Shown here: piece after piece, positions 8,831-17,811 of the stretch | How the letters are laid out: every line of letters begins with the position of its first letter | Position numbering within the stretch: position 1 is the stretch's first letter | DNA from: Endozoicomonas gorgoniicola | GTDB lineage: Bacteria; Pseudomonadota; Gammaproteobacteria; Pseudomonadales; Endozoicomonadaceae | Direction: 5' to 3' | NCBI RefSeq assembly: GCF_025562715.2 | Contig: NZ_JAPFCC010000001.1 | Coordinates: 5,103,501 to 5,167,500 of the forward strand | DNA: 64,000 nucleotides | The notes under the pieces: model-generated | Database searches by the model: none | The model's input: the letters and a program-made list of their open reading frames with translations, nothing else | Told to the model about the DNA's origin: nothing | Translations under genes and position numbers: made by a program

Positions 8831-9724
8831 ATGAATCAACGTACCTTCCTGGCTGATGGCCTGCTGCTTTTGGTCGCTTTTATCTGGGGGTCTGCGTTTG
8901 TTGCTCAGCGTCTGGGCATGAACCATATTGAACCCTGGGCATTTAATGGCATACGTTTTTTGATTGGTAGCTTTGCCCTGATACCTTTTTTACTGTTTCA
9001 ACGTCGGCGGGGGTCTGTGTTTACACGCTTAACCTGGCTGGGCGGTATTGCCCTTGGCTTGGTGATGATGCTCGCTTCCGGTTTTCAACAGATTGGCCTG
9101 ATCTATACCACCGCAGGCAAGGCCGCTTTTATTACCTGCCTGTACATTGTGCTGGTACCGATTTTGGGATTATTGGTCGGTAACAAAACAGGTCGGGACA
9201 CCTGGCTGGGGATTGTTATTGCTCTGCCCGGACTGGGATTTTTGACCCTTGGTGATGATCTGGTTCTGAACTATGGCGATATGCTGGAAATGATTGGGGC
9301 TTTATTCTGGGCTGCCCACCTGCTGCTGATTGCCAGGCTGGCTCCCCGGAATAATGTTATAGCCCTGGCATTTGTTCAGTTTCTGTCCTGTTCTCTGTTC
9401 TCTTTTGGTGTCGCCAGTGTTACTGAAAACTGGGCCTGGAGTCAGGCTGAAGCGGCTCTGATGCCATTGCTTTATGTGGGAATTGTGTCCACCGGGGTTG
9501 GCTATACCTTGCAGATTATTGGTCAGAAGACTGCGCCTGTGGCTCATGCTTCCATTATTCTCAGTCTGGAAACTGTATTTGCTGTCATCGTTGGCTATCT
9601 ATTCCTGAATGAGACGTTGTCAGGTATTGCCATGCTCGGTTGTGTGCTGATGCTGGCGGGGATGGTTGTCTCTCAGTTTGGTTTACACGGCATTCGGCGT
9701 TTTTTTCAGCAAAAGGCGGGATAA
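8831..9724 (+). CDS. DMT-superfamily (EamA) transporter
   Basis: 297 residues with ten predicted membrane helices in two EamA repeats. The first begins LLLLVAFIWGSAFVAQRLG and the second includes GALFWAAHLLLIARLAPRN, with the terminal GYLFLNETLSGIAMLGCVLMLAG motif. Members export amino acids, metabolites or drugs; the substrate is unknown. It follows the ATPase gene by 22 bp on the same strand and may be co-transcribed, though the function is not obviously linked. The gene is followed by about 230 bp without a credible gene. Confidence 0.88.
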   Translation: MNQRTFLADGLLLLVAFIWGSAFVAQRLGMNHIEPWAFNGIRFLIGSFALIPFLLFQRRRGSVFTRLTWLGGIALGLVMMLASGFQQIGLIYTTAGKAAFITCLYIVLVPILGLLVGNKTGRDTWLGIVIALPGLGFLTLGDDLVLNYGDMLEMIGALFWAAHLLLIARLAPRNNVIALAFVQFLSCSLFSFGVASVTENWAWSQAEAALMPLLYVGIVSTGVGYTLQIIGQKTAPVAHASIILSLETVFAVIVGYLFLNETLSGIAMLGCVLMLAGMVVSQFGLHGIRRFFQQKAG

Positions 9725-9954
9725 CTATCATTCAGCCGAATCTGTTGTCCGATAAGCCCCAGATAACACGTGCCAAAGGTAAGCCAGTAAGCCAGCTCTG
9801 TGTTCAGAGCCTTTAGCTTTTTAGCAGCAAGTATAATGAGGTGTTTGCATTCAGGGGCGACATTAACGCTGGACATGACGTTCACAATCAATCACAGAGG
9901 GAGTAAGCAGGAAAGATACTCCGGTAAAGTTTGTTATCCCACTCCCCTAAGCGG

Positions 9955-11130
9955 CTAATGGGGCAGGGGCGAGCTGACATTACCGGGCGATACTTTGAGT
10001 ACAATATAGGCAGCCTGCCAGGGGTGTCTGGAGAACTGTCTGTCTGGAAATAGGACTTCACTTTTCTTTCTTCCCAAAACTTTATCGTCATCTGCAATAA
10101 GAATAACACGTCCCTGAGCGTCTATTGCCATAGCTTCTGCTTTGTGGGCGAAGTGATAAGGGGCGGAAGAGTTGTGCCTGACAAGTCGTGGCTTCAGGAG
10201 CTTATTGTTGGAATTATTGGGCAAAACCCAGAGGTAAGTTCCAACATCTTCATCGCCAGAACCCTTTTCATAACTCGTTGTCATGTAAAGCAACCGCCTT
10301 TTAAAGTCATATTCAATACTGGAGAGTCCAACAGAGCCTGCAAGGTTGTAGGATGCGTTGAGGGGAAAGTCATACTGCAGAGAAAACTGGGTACCTATGA
10401 CCAGCTGCCCCGAGTCTATTCGGTAGTCAGTGGTAAGAATAATGTTTTTGAATCGGGTCTGGAGGTAGTGGGCTCCAATTTCTCGAACACCAAATGCCAG
10501 GCGGTTCCCCGGAAGTATGGATAATCCTTCAATCTTGAAAAAGTTGGTATCGGAGTATTTCGTTCGAAGGGCATTTAGCATTCCGTTTCTTAGATAATAA
10601 GAAAATTCTTCTGCATTAATGTTTTTTGCAGGAAGTGTGCTTCCATTGATCAGCAAGTCGGGTCGGGTAGCTTGCGAAACCTTTCCGTTCTGCCAGTACA
10701 CTATGTTATTGATGGTTGCCCAGTCAGAGTATCCCGTTTCAGCAGAGTGTGTAAAAGCCCCTGAGGCAATAAAGATAAGGTTATCTTCTGTTCGGGTCAT
10801 CGCCTCGATTTTCTCAATACCTGTGAACGCATTACTTTCAGAGTGGTATCTCTGGGTTGCTGGTAAAGGGGTACCATTTTCCCACTGAATAGACATCAGT
10901 TTGGAACTTTTTACGGTTTTCCACCAGTCGGAAGCAAAGTAAACCGTTTTCTGGTTGCCTGAGTAAACCGCTGCAGAAACATCACAGTAAATGGTTTTGC
11001 CACTGGTGCTTTTACGGAGTTGTTGTGGACACTCAAGGTAGCCTGAGCTTAATGGCTTCATTTTATAAAGAGATGAAGCCTGGACAAGACAGGCCGAGAA
11101 CAGAAGTAAAAATGAAGCTGTTTTTACCAT
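9955..11130 (-). CDS. Secreted beta-propeller-like protein (DUF3616 / phytase-like), unknown substrate
   Basis: 391 residues from the ATG at 11130 (a GTG directly precedes it). A signal peptide (MVKTASFLLLFSACLVQA) ends near residue 18. Three evenly spread strand motifs resemble blades of a propeller: KIEAMTRTEDNLIFIASGAF, KIEGLSILPGNRLAFGVREI and KAEAMAIDAQGRVILIADDD. This E-(A/G)-(M/L) ... D/G-N/R pattern is that of phytase-like and DUF3616 secreted propellers. No catalytic assignment can be made. It stands alone, divergent from the outer-membrane barrel gene to its right. Confidence 0.6.
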   Translation of the reverse strand: MVKTASFLLLFSACLVQASSLYKMKPLSSGYLECPQQLRKSTSGKTIYCDVSAAVYSGNQKTVYFASDWWKTVKSSKLMSIQWENGTPLPATQRYHSESNAFTGIEKIEAMTRTEDNLIFIASGAFTHSAETGYSDWATINNIVYWQNGKVSQATRPDLLINGSTLPAKNINAEEFSYYLRNGMLNALRTKYSDTNFFKIEGLSILPGNRLAFGVREIGAHYLQTRFKNIILTTDYRIDSGQLVIGTQFSLQYDFPLNASYNLAGSVGLSSIEYDFKRRLLYMTTSYEKGSGDEDVGTYLWVLPNNSNNKLLKPRLVRHNSSAPYHFAHKAEAMAIDAQGRVILIADDDKVLGRKKSEVLFPDRQFSRHPWQAAYIVLKVSPGNVSSPLPH

Positions 11131-11204
11131 CACTGAAATCTTTTGATGTTATGCCGATGTAGTGTTTAGCGATCAAATAAGAAAATTCTAAAGTCTGAAT
11201 TTAT

Positions 11205-11912
11205 GTGTCCAAACCCGTTATTGACTCCGGCGTGGTGAAAAAAGTGAATAAAAAACGATCCAAGGCAACCCAGGGTTTTATTCAGGCAGCAGGCTTTATC
11301 TCTTTATGGGCACTGAGTGTGAACAGCTTCGCTATGGAGTATGAATTCTCTCTTGGAGTGCAGGCTGGCTATAGTTCATCAAGAAGCCATTTTGAGGACA
11401 AAAATGCTTTTGCCTCGGAGGTTTCAGAGTATCCTATCAATGGCCCGGTACTCGGGTTATATGCCAGTGCCGGACTATTGATCAATTCCTGGATTCTTGG
11501 GATGGAAATTGACTATACCGGTCGACAGCAAAGCACCAGAGCTTCAGTCAATAACGTTCTGGATGATATCAGTGAAGCTAAAAAGTTATCATTTGTGGAT
11601 CGTCAGGACGTGTCTCTGTTGCTGGGTTATCAATATTCTGAACAGGTAAGGTTTTATCTGCGCGGAGGCCGAAGTTCTGCGACTTATGAGTTTTCATCAT
11701 TCAGCACTGATAACGGTTCCAGTAAATTTGATATAGATATGAAAGCCCCCCATATGGGCTTTGGCATCCGTGTAAACCTGAATGACCGGTTCGCACTGAG
11801 AACAGACTATCGCTTTACTACCTTTTCAGACAAAAAAAGGGAAGCCATAAAAAGCACGGAGTATGAGTTTGAAATCCACACCTTTCTGTTAGGTCTCGAA
11901 TACCTGTTTTGA
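11205..11912 (+). CDS. Small outer-membrane beta-barrel protein
   Basis: 235 residues from a GTG at 11205. Another GTG fourteen codons or fewer downstream (in the VVKKVNKK segment) would give a more compact signal peptide, so the exact start is uncertain. The signal peptide is AAGFISLWALSVNSFA, then alternating amphipathic strands (EFSLGVQAGYSS; LGLYASAGLL; VSLLLGYQYSEQVRFYLRGG; FALRTDYRFTTF) and a C-terminal aromatic residue (LGLEYLF), as needed for barrel assembly. It resembles the opacity/OmpA-like eight-stranded barrel group. Role unknown. Confidence 0.7.
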   Translation: MSKPVIDSGVVKKVNKKRSKATQGFIQAAGFISLWALSVNSFAMEYEFSLGVQAGYSSSRSHFEDKNAFASEVSEYPINGPVLGLYASAGLLINSWILGMEIDYTGRQQSTRASVNNVLDDISEAKKLSFVDRQDVSLLLGYQYSEQVRFYLRGGRSSATYEFSSFSTDNGSSKFDIDMKAPHMGFGIRVNLNDRFALRTDYRFTTFSDKKREAIKSTEYEFEIHTFLLGLEYLF

Positions 11913-11915
11913 CAG

Positions 11916-13694
11916 TTATTCTGTTGAGTAAGCTTTTCTGTAGTTACCCTGATAATCAAACAGTTTGTCGATTATTTTCCAGTAATGCTTCTCTTTAAGG
12001 GCTACGACAAAGTCGGGCTTCCTGAATTTCTTACGGTTGTTGATAACCTGATCTACAGAATTGGCCCGGAAGGGTTCTGCCCGATTAATCAGGGCATGCT
12101 TGCCGAAGTTATGATAGAACGCTCCCTGCTGTGCCGGTGTGTCCAGCTGGAAATGTTCTTTTACATCCGCACCGTCTTCGTCGTAGTAAGTAATGGTGAT
12201 ACGGGCTTTGCCCTGTCGGTTTTCACCGGCTTCCATGGTCATTCCTGAGCAGCGAATGACCATACAGTTTTTCAGATTCAGTGCTTCTTTTAACTTCTGG
12301 TCCGGGTCAACCATTGGTTTCTGGCATTCATGGCACTTCCGGGCAGCAATATCATTTTCAGCCCCACACTGATCACATTCCTTAAAGCGATAACGAAAGT
12401 CACACTGTTCCCGCTCGCCTTCTATTTCCTTATAACCCTGACAACGCCGCCCGTAGTGTTCAATCAGATCGCCATCGTTATCCACAATGCCCCAGAAGCT
12501 GTTTTCATGGCCGCAGGCGGGGCAGGGAACGGTCACTGGAACGCTTTTGGAATCAGGTTTGGGGCTGCCAATTTCAGGACTGAAGAGGTTGTAGCGATTG
12601 CCGGCAAAGTCAATGACAAGACAATCATTTTTATCCGGTGCCAGTCGTAAGCCTCTACCGACTATCTGCTGGTACAGGCTAACCGATTCAGTGGGGCGCA
12701 AAATAGCAATCAGATCGACATGAGGGGCGTCAAAGCCAGTGGTCAGAACAGAAACGTTAACCAGGTACTTGAGCGTTTGCTGTTTAAAGGCCGCAATGAT
12801 GGCATCGCGCTCTTTTCCGGGTGTCTCACCAATTACCAGAGCAGCTTCTTCGTCTGGCAGGTATCCCAGAATTTCTTTGGCATGATCAACGGTTGAAGCA
12901 AAAATCATCACACCTTTTCGGCTCTCCGCTTCTTTTATAACCTGTCTGATAATCTGTTGGGTCGCCCGCCCTTTGCCTTTCAGAAGCGAGTTCAGTTCCT
13001 GTTCGCTGTATCGACCAAAAGGATCACGGGACAGCTGACTGAAGTCGTAAAATACTACGGGGGCATCCACCATAGTGGCTGGTGTCAAAAACTGGCTTCT
13101 GATCATGTAAGACAGTGGCAGCTCAAAAATACAGTCTTTAAAAAAACGTTTGTCGGTGGTGCGAATGGTGCCTTTCCTGTCTTTGTCCTGACTGTGCTGA
13201 TACTGATACAGCCATCCTATGCCCAGACGATAAGGCGTTGCCGTTAATCCGAGAATTTTCAATCTGGGATTTAGGCCACGCAGATGGTCAATGACCTTGT
13301 GATAGCTGGAATTTTTTTCCAGTGAAACCCGGTGGCATTCATCAATCACCAGCAGTGTAAAACCGTCGTCGTTAAACTGGTCGAGGTTGCGAACCACTGA
13401 CTGCACACTGCCAAATACCACCTGTTCATCAGCGTCCTTGCGCCCAAGACCGGCACTGAAAACGGATGCTTTCAGGTCATAACTTTCGTATTTGGCATGG
13501 TTCTGCTCGACCAGCTCTTTTACATGAGCCAGCACCAGAACCCGGCCTCTGGCGATGCGCCCCAGTTCACTGATAACAAGACTTTTCCCGGCACCCGTGG
13601 GCAGCACAATCAATGCGGGATCATCGGTGGAGCGGAAATGTTGAATAACGCTTTTAACGGCGTCTTTTTGATAAGGGCGAAGTTGATAAACCAT
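11916..13694 (-). CDS. radD: DNA repair helicase RadD (YejH family)
   Basis: A superfamily 2 helicase-like ATPase, 592 residues from the ATG at 13694, which aligns with the MxxxLRPYQ start of Escherichia coli RadD; an in-frame ATG nine codons upstream (13721) is less likely. Visible motifs: Q-motif LRPYQ, Walker A PTGAGKS (K37), motif II DECH, motif III GLTATP, motif V-like TTGFDAPHVD and motif VI QIVGRGLRLAP. The C-terminal part has paired zinc-finger cysteines (CPACG; CDQCG; CHEC). RadD helps RecA/SSB-dependent double-strand-break repair. The 3' end is convergent with the barrel gene, 3 bp apart. Confidence 0.93.
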   Translation of the reverse strand: MVYQLRPYQKDAVKSVIQHFRSTDDPALIVLPTGAGKSLVISELGRIARGRVLVLAHVKELVEQNHAKYESYDLKASVFSAGLGRKDADEQVVFGSVQSVVRNLDQFNDDGFTLLVIDECHRVSLEKNSSYHKVIDHLRGLNPRLKILGLTATPYRLGIGWLYQYQHSQDKDRKGTIRTTDKRFFKDCIFELPLSYMIRSQFLTPATMVDAPVVFYDFSQLSRDPFGRYSEQELNSLLKGKGRATQQIIRQVIKEAESRKGVMIFASTVDHAKEILGYLPDEEAALVIGETPGKERDAIIAAFKQQTLKYLVNVSVLTTGFDAPHVDLIAILRPTESVSLYQQIVGRGLRLAPDKNDCLVIDFAGNRYNLFSPEIGSPKPDSKSVPVTVPCPACGHENSFWGIVDNDGDLIEHYGRRCQGYKEIEGEREQCDFRYRFKECDQCGAENDIAARKCHECQKPMVDPDQKLKEALNLKNCMVIRCSGMTMEAGENRQGKARITITYYDEDGADVKEHFQLDTPAQQGAFYHNFGKHALINRAEPFRANSVDQVINNRKKFRKPDFVVALKEKHYWKIIDKLFDYQGNYRKAYSTE

Positions 13695-13721
13695 GAGGGG
13701 GATTATATGAATCCCCCTCAT
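13693..13721. other. 12-bp inverted repeat covering the radD start
   Basis: ATGAGGGGGATT (13693-13704) and AATCCCCCTCAT (13710-13721) form a perfect 12-bp stem with a 5-base loop. Both arms carry in-frame ATGs of radD. There is no T run, so it is not a standard terminator. It could mask radD translation initiation or separate it from the upstream ComEA-like gene. Confidence 0.45.
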
Positions 13722-13731
13722 AAAGGTCTAA

Positions 13732-14004
13732 TTACTGGAAACGGATGCGGTTGCGGTTGTACCGGGCCAGGCGTTTGCTGACACCTTTTACTTTGGTGAG
13801 ATCATCAAGGTTGTTGAAAGTACCGTATTGCTGTCTGTACTCGACAATTTTTCTGGCGGTTTGTTGTCCGACAAACACCAGCGTTTTATCAATAGTCTCA
13901 GCTGAGGCGGTGTTGATATTCAGTCTGGATGGGTCCGCCTGAACGTTTAAGGCCAGGACAGTGGTAGCTACCAGAAGGATTGATGGGCATTTAAAGAACT
14001 TCAT
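13732..14004 (-). CDS. ComEA-like helix-hairpin-helix protein
   Basis: 90 residues with a signal peptide (cleavage near VQA, residue 23) followed by the ComEA helix-hairpin-helix DNA-binding domain: LNINTASAETI, GQQTARKIVEYRQQYG and FNNLDDLTKVKGVSKR. AAGGAG lies eight bases before the ATG. Short ComEA-like proteins of this kind bind double-stranded DNA in the periplasm during type IV pilus-mediated uptake. A pilU gene occurs elsewhere in the window but is not linked. An IS1380 element lies only about 50 bp upstream and may have separated the gene from its promoter. Confidence 0.88.
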   Translation of the reverse strand: MKFFKCPSILLVATTVLALNVQADPSRLNINTASAETIDKTLVFVGQQTARKIVEYRQQYGTFNNLDDLTKVKGVSKRLARYNRNRIRFQ

Positions 14005-14057
14005 GTGCTAACTCCTTGTGCACTCGTTAAATAGGAAATCCTTAATTAACGGTTTAG

Positions 14058-15777
14058 CCCGGATATTTCATAAAAAGAGGCAAGTTCCGCCCAATCACTT
14101 GATATAATTGGGTCGACCAAAAAAATGCTTCGGAAGAAGCAAACCGGAACTTGCCATGAACAAATTTACACAAGAACAGCTTCGTTTTCACCCCTCCAAC
14201 GGAAAAACTATCCGGGCAGACTTCAATGGCGGAGAATTATCCTCTGATTTTGGCGCCCTGATGCTACGTGAAACAATGCTTCACAGCGGTATCATATCCA
14301 GGCTGACTGACGGCATTGACGATAAACGTCATCAATCCTACATCGACCACACCCTGCAAGAACTCATTGCCCAAAGAGTTCTGCAAATGGCCTGTGGTTA
14401 TGAAGATGCAAACGACAGCAACCATCTGCGTAAAGACCCAATCTTTAAGCTTGCCAATGGAAGAAACCCACTGGACGATGATAACCATCTGGCTTCCGCT
14501 CCAACGTATACAAGGCTTGGTCAGTCCATGACCAAACGGGATATTTATAATATGACCAAAGCACTGGCTGATCACTTCATCAGCAGTTATGAATACCCGC
14601 CATTAGCCATCATTATCGACCTGGATCATACGCCTGCTATCACCCATGGCGGCCAGCAGATGAACCTGTTCAACGCCAAATATCAAGACTACTGTTACTT
14701 GCCCTTAATGATCTTTGAGGGGCTCAGCGGCAAGCTGATCACTTCGATCCTGCGTCCTGGAAAAACACCCACAGGCCGAGAGAATGCAGCTATTCTCCAG
14801 CGCCTCATTAAGCTGATCCGTACAAGATGGCCGAAAACCCATTTACTGGTTCGTGGGGATAGCCACTTTGCCCAACCAGAGTTAATGCAGGTTGTTCAGG
14901 ATGACCCTCACTCCGACTACGTGCTGGGAAAAGGCGCAGGACACAAGACGGCCTTGCGACCTAAAGCCAAAGAGTTGCTGGATGAAGCGCGGAAAGCTCT
15001 CGACGTTAAAACCGGGCTGGCAAAACTGAACAACATGCCAGAGCCTGAGCGACTCAGGCTCTACGGAGAAACGGACTATCAGGCAAAAAGCTGGAAAGGG
15101 CTGGACACCCGGATAATCTATAAGGCAGAGGTCAACCAGAAAGGCGACAATCCCCGCTTTATTGTGACTTCGATGATGGAGGCTTCCCCCGAGGAAATAT
15201 ATGAAGACCTTTATTGTCCCAGAGGGCAGGATGAGAACTTCATTAAGCATCTGAAAAGTGATTTGTCCGGTGATCGCTTGTCAGATCAAGGCTTTCTGGC
15301 AAATCACCTGAGAATGTTTTACGCCTGCGCTGCTTATGTTCTTCACTATGAGCTGAGAACCAAGGCACTGAAAGGTACGGAGCTGGAAAAGGCACAGCCA
15401 TCAACCGTGATCACAAAACTTTGTAAGGTCGCGGTTAAAGTGGTTGAGTATAAAGACCGAATCAAACTTCACTTGCCCCGCAGCTGTCCAATAAAAGGGC
15501 TTTTGCAGCATATAACCGAAGTCTTTTATTCAATGCCGCTGCCTCGACCGGGATAGTCAGCTTCATAAACTCAATCAGAATAAAATAGCGACCAACAGAA
15601 AGAGTGTTGGGGAATTCTGTTGTCCTGAAAAAGCAGGTGCTGATCAAAAAACATCCGAATTAATGGTGAGTTCGGGTTGTAATACCTTTTTCATGGACAG
15701 TAGAGCAACAGACCTCCGAAAAAATCAGAATGGGATGTTTTTTCCGGAACTTGTTGCTCATTTATGAAATATTCGGG
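14058..15777 (+). mobile_element. IS1380-family insertion sequence with 4-bp target duplication
   Basis: 1720 bp. The ends are imperfect inverted repeats: the left starts CCCGGATATTTCATAAA (14058 on) and the complement of the right starts CCCGAATATTTCATAAA, with CAAGTTCCG shared further inside. TTAG is directly repeated on both sides (14054-14057 and 15778-15781), a 4-bp target duplication. The transposase frame is complete, so the copy appears intact. It lies in the gap between the ComEA-like gene and the autotransporter gene and does not break a recognised frame. Confidence 0.93.
14156..15556 (+). CDS. IS1380-family DDE transposase
   Basis: 466 residues from the ATG at 14156 (MNKFTQEQLRF); an in-frame TTG at 14108 is unlikely. 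Family marks: FNGGELSSDFGALMLRE near the N-terminus, LIAQRVLQMACGYEDANDSN, the catalytic Asp in IIIDLDHT, a second in LLVRGDSHFA, and a C-terminal region with RGQDENFIKHLKSDLSGDRL, where the catalytic Glu sits. This is the DDE layout of IS1380 transposases, full length and undamaged. Confidence 0.93.
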   Translation: MNKFTQEQLRFHPSNGKTIRADFNGGELSSDFGALMLRETMLHSGIISRLTDGIDDKRHQSYIDHTLQELIAQRVLQMACGYEDANDSNHLRKDPIFKLANGRNPLDDDNHLASAPTYTRLGQSMTKRDIYNMTKALADHFISSYEYPPLAIIIDLDHTPAITHGGQQMNLFNAKYQDYCYLPLMIFEGLSGKLITSILRPGKTPTGRENAAILQRLIKLIRTRWPKTHLLVRGDSHFAQPELMQVVQDDPHSDYVLGKGAGHKTALRPKAKELLDEARKALDVKTGLAKLNNMPEPERLRLYGETDYQAKSWKGLDTRIIYKAEVNQKGDNPRFIVTSMMEASPEEIYEDLYCPRGQDENFIKHLKSDLSGDRLSDQGFLANHLRMFYACAAYVLHYELRTKALKGTELEKAQPSTVITKLCKVAVKVVEYKDRIKLHLPRSCPIKGLLQHITEVFYSMPLPRPG

Positions 15778-15932
15778 TTAGACAAGAAATCGGGCAGGAG
15801 CAAAAAAACTATTGAGTGTGACAGGTGTCAAAAAAGCATCAGTCAGGAGTCAGCGTATCGATTTCTGCGATGAATGGTGAAAAGCGGCCAGTCTCCTGAA
15901 AAAAGGCCGCTTTTCACGTTGGGCGAGGGTGC
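15778..15932. other. Gap between IS1380 and the autotransporter gene
   Basis: No gene is seen from the transposase stop (15556) to 15932. The first part is the right end of the IS1380 element. The rest holds a strong inverted repeat, listed separately, that probably terminates the autotransporter transcript. Confidence 0.5.
15877..15917 (-). terminator. Probable bidirectional terminator after the autotransporter gene
   Basis: GTGAAAAGCGGCC (15877-15889) and GGCCGCTTTTCAC (15905-15917) form a 13-bp perfect stem with a 15-base loop. The core GCGGCC/GGCCGC is flanked by A and T runs within the stem (AAAA ... TTTT), the form of a bidirectional intrinsic terminator. It lies 16 bp past the minus-strand stop. 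Confidence 0.65.
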
Positions 15933-17811
15933 TTAAAAGTCGTAGCGCACTTTCACGATCCAGGTGTCAGCTTTAAATCCTGACTGCCAGTTGTGGTCGT
16001 AGTTTGCGCTCAGGGTGACATTATTATCCATCCAGTACTCAGCACCGATACCAGCCTGATAGCGATTCCGCACGCCCTTAGAGCCAAAGTAGGTAAATGA
16101 ATTATTGCTGGTCTCGAATTTAACGTCAGCCTCAACCGATTCAGCATTCAGGTCGTGCCAGGCCATCAGGTTGATTTCAGGAAGCAGGGTATTGTTACCC
16201 AGTTCAAAACTGGTCTTATACCTCAGACCCACTCCCAGCTCTATAGCCTCCAGGTTCTGTTTTCCAACTGAAACCTGCTCGCCATTGCTCTGGTATCGGT
16301 AACCATCGGTACTGATTCGGGCGTAATTAAAGCCGACCTGAGGCTCTACCAATGTATCGTTATCATTCATCAGGAAACTTCTGCCTGCCAGAACGCTCAA
16401 CCCTATTTGATCGGAATCATAGTCTGTTTCCCAGCCAGGCCCGGTCAGGTCGGTTTTACTTTTGCCGTAGCTGATAGTGGTATCTGCAAAGTAGGTGAGG
16501 TTTTTCCAACCAGCGTAAGCGGAGACCAGATAACTGTCTGTCTCACTGTTTGTATAACTCTTTACAGAACTCTGGCTGCTACCTTTTTCGTTAGCCCGGC
16601 TGGTGGCGTGGGTAACGCCTGCGCCGAGAGTGAGGTTATCAGTGATATCTTTATCCAGTCCCAGGGTAAAGCCTGTACTTCTGAGCGAGTAACCATTGTA
16701 ACGGTTGCCCGAGGAACGGATTTCATCCTGCTGACCTTCTGAGTGAATAGCTCTTAGCCAGAGGGAGTCAGGCCTGATGCTTCTACTCTCTTCTGCGTCA
16801 CCGGCCGAGATACCGGACGCGCCGGTACGAAGCTCGGCAATTCGGGACAATATAGTGCTTAAGGCTTCACTCTGGGCGTTCTGGCTGGCGGCTATGCCAC
16901 TGTCAGGGCTGGCAATCAGCGTTTCAGCCAGTAAGGCCAGAGAAGCCGTAGTGCCATCGTAAATAGCGTTAAATAAATCCGGGTTTGATGCCTGTAACGC
17001 CACAAGCCCTGAGGAATCAGTTCCCTGAAGACTGGACAGGGCGTTGGCCGCATTATTGTCAGCGCCCCCTTCACTGGCCAGCTCACCAAGGTTATTGATG
17101 CTGGCGATCAGTCCCAGCTGTTCTTTGGTTCCACCTTCAGGAGCGGTTCTTTTGAATTTTTCATAGCTGAAAATAATGGAGTCTTTCTGGATAGAGAGAC
17201 CATTGTCGGTAATACCAGTGCCTGCGTGTACCAGGTGTATTTCCTGAGAACCATTACCGGGATTGAAGTTATTCAGGTCCCTGTTTTCAACGCTTATCCG
17301 AAGCACACTGTCAGCATTTACATCGGCGCTGTTGCTGGCATCAACCAGTGGGTTTGTGAAGTCACCATTGTTCCGGTTAAGCACCAGAGCCATATCGCCG
17401 TTCTGGGAATAGTTGCCCTCCAGCTTGACCTGATTACCAGTGGTCATGGACAGCGTGCCGCTGTCTGTAACAGTCAGTCGTGTATTGTTGCCAGTACTCA
17501 GAACATGACTGTTAAGGTTGACGAGCCCGGTGATATTGACGGCTTCAACATCGTACACATAGCTGCTGAACTGACCTGCAGCCAGCTCAAACTGATCAGA
17601 CTCCAGAGAGCTGCCGTAAATATCACCGTTAATGCTGCCCGTGTTATTGCCACTTTGCCCGCTGAAAAGATTCAACGCTGATGTAGCCTTTCGGTAATCA
17701 ATAGCAACATTACGACGGGTATCCAGAGCCCTCATGCCTTCTGAGAGGTCAGCGCTATTTTCCGGAACCACATACTGACCACCCGTTATAACGCCATAGT
17801 TGGTAATTTTT
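15933..17811 (-). pseudogene. Giant autotransporter, C-terminal fragment with translocator domain (split by ISL3)
   Basis: The part of the gene downstream of the ISL3 insertion, starting at KITNYGVITGGQYVVPENS. It contains the end of the beta-helical passenger, a linker, and a C-terminal autotransporter beta-domain of about 270 residues that begins near LWLRAIHSEGQQDE and ends WIVKVRYDF, with terminal Phe. Signature strands include YSLRSTGFTLGLDKDITDNL and LTLGAGVTHATS. An open frame continues upstream to 17921, but those codons are IS sequence. Without the passenger and signal peptide this fragment cannot be exported. Removing the IS and one 8-bp repeat restores a single frame of 1853 residues with the 5' fragment. 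Confidence 0.9.

Noticed and set aside
9706..9891. 61-codon minus-strand frame between the DMT transporter and the propeller-like gene
   Set aside because: TTG start, no ribosome binding site, no family; possible relic but not supportable as a gene.
13693..13721. Intrinsic terminator between the ComEA-like gene and radD
   Set aside because: The stem is strong, but there is no T run on either strand and it overlaps the radD start.
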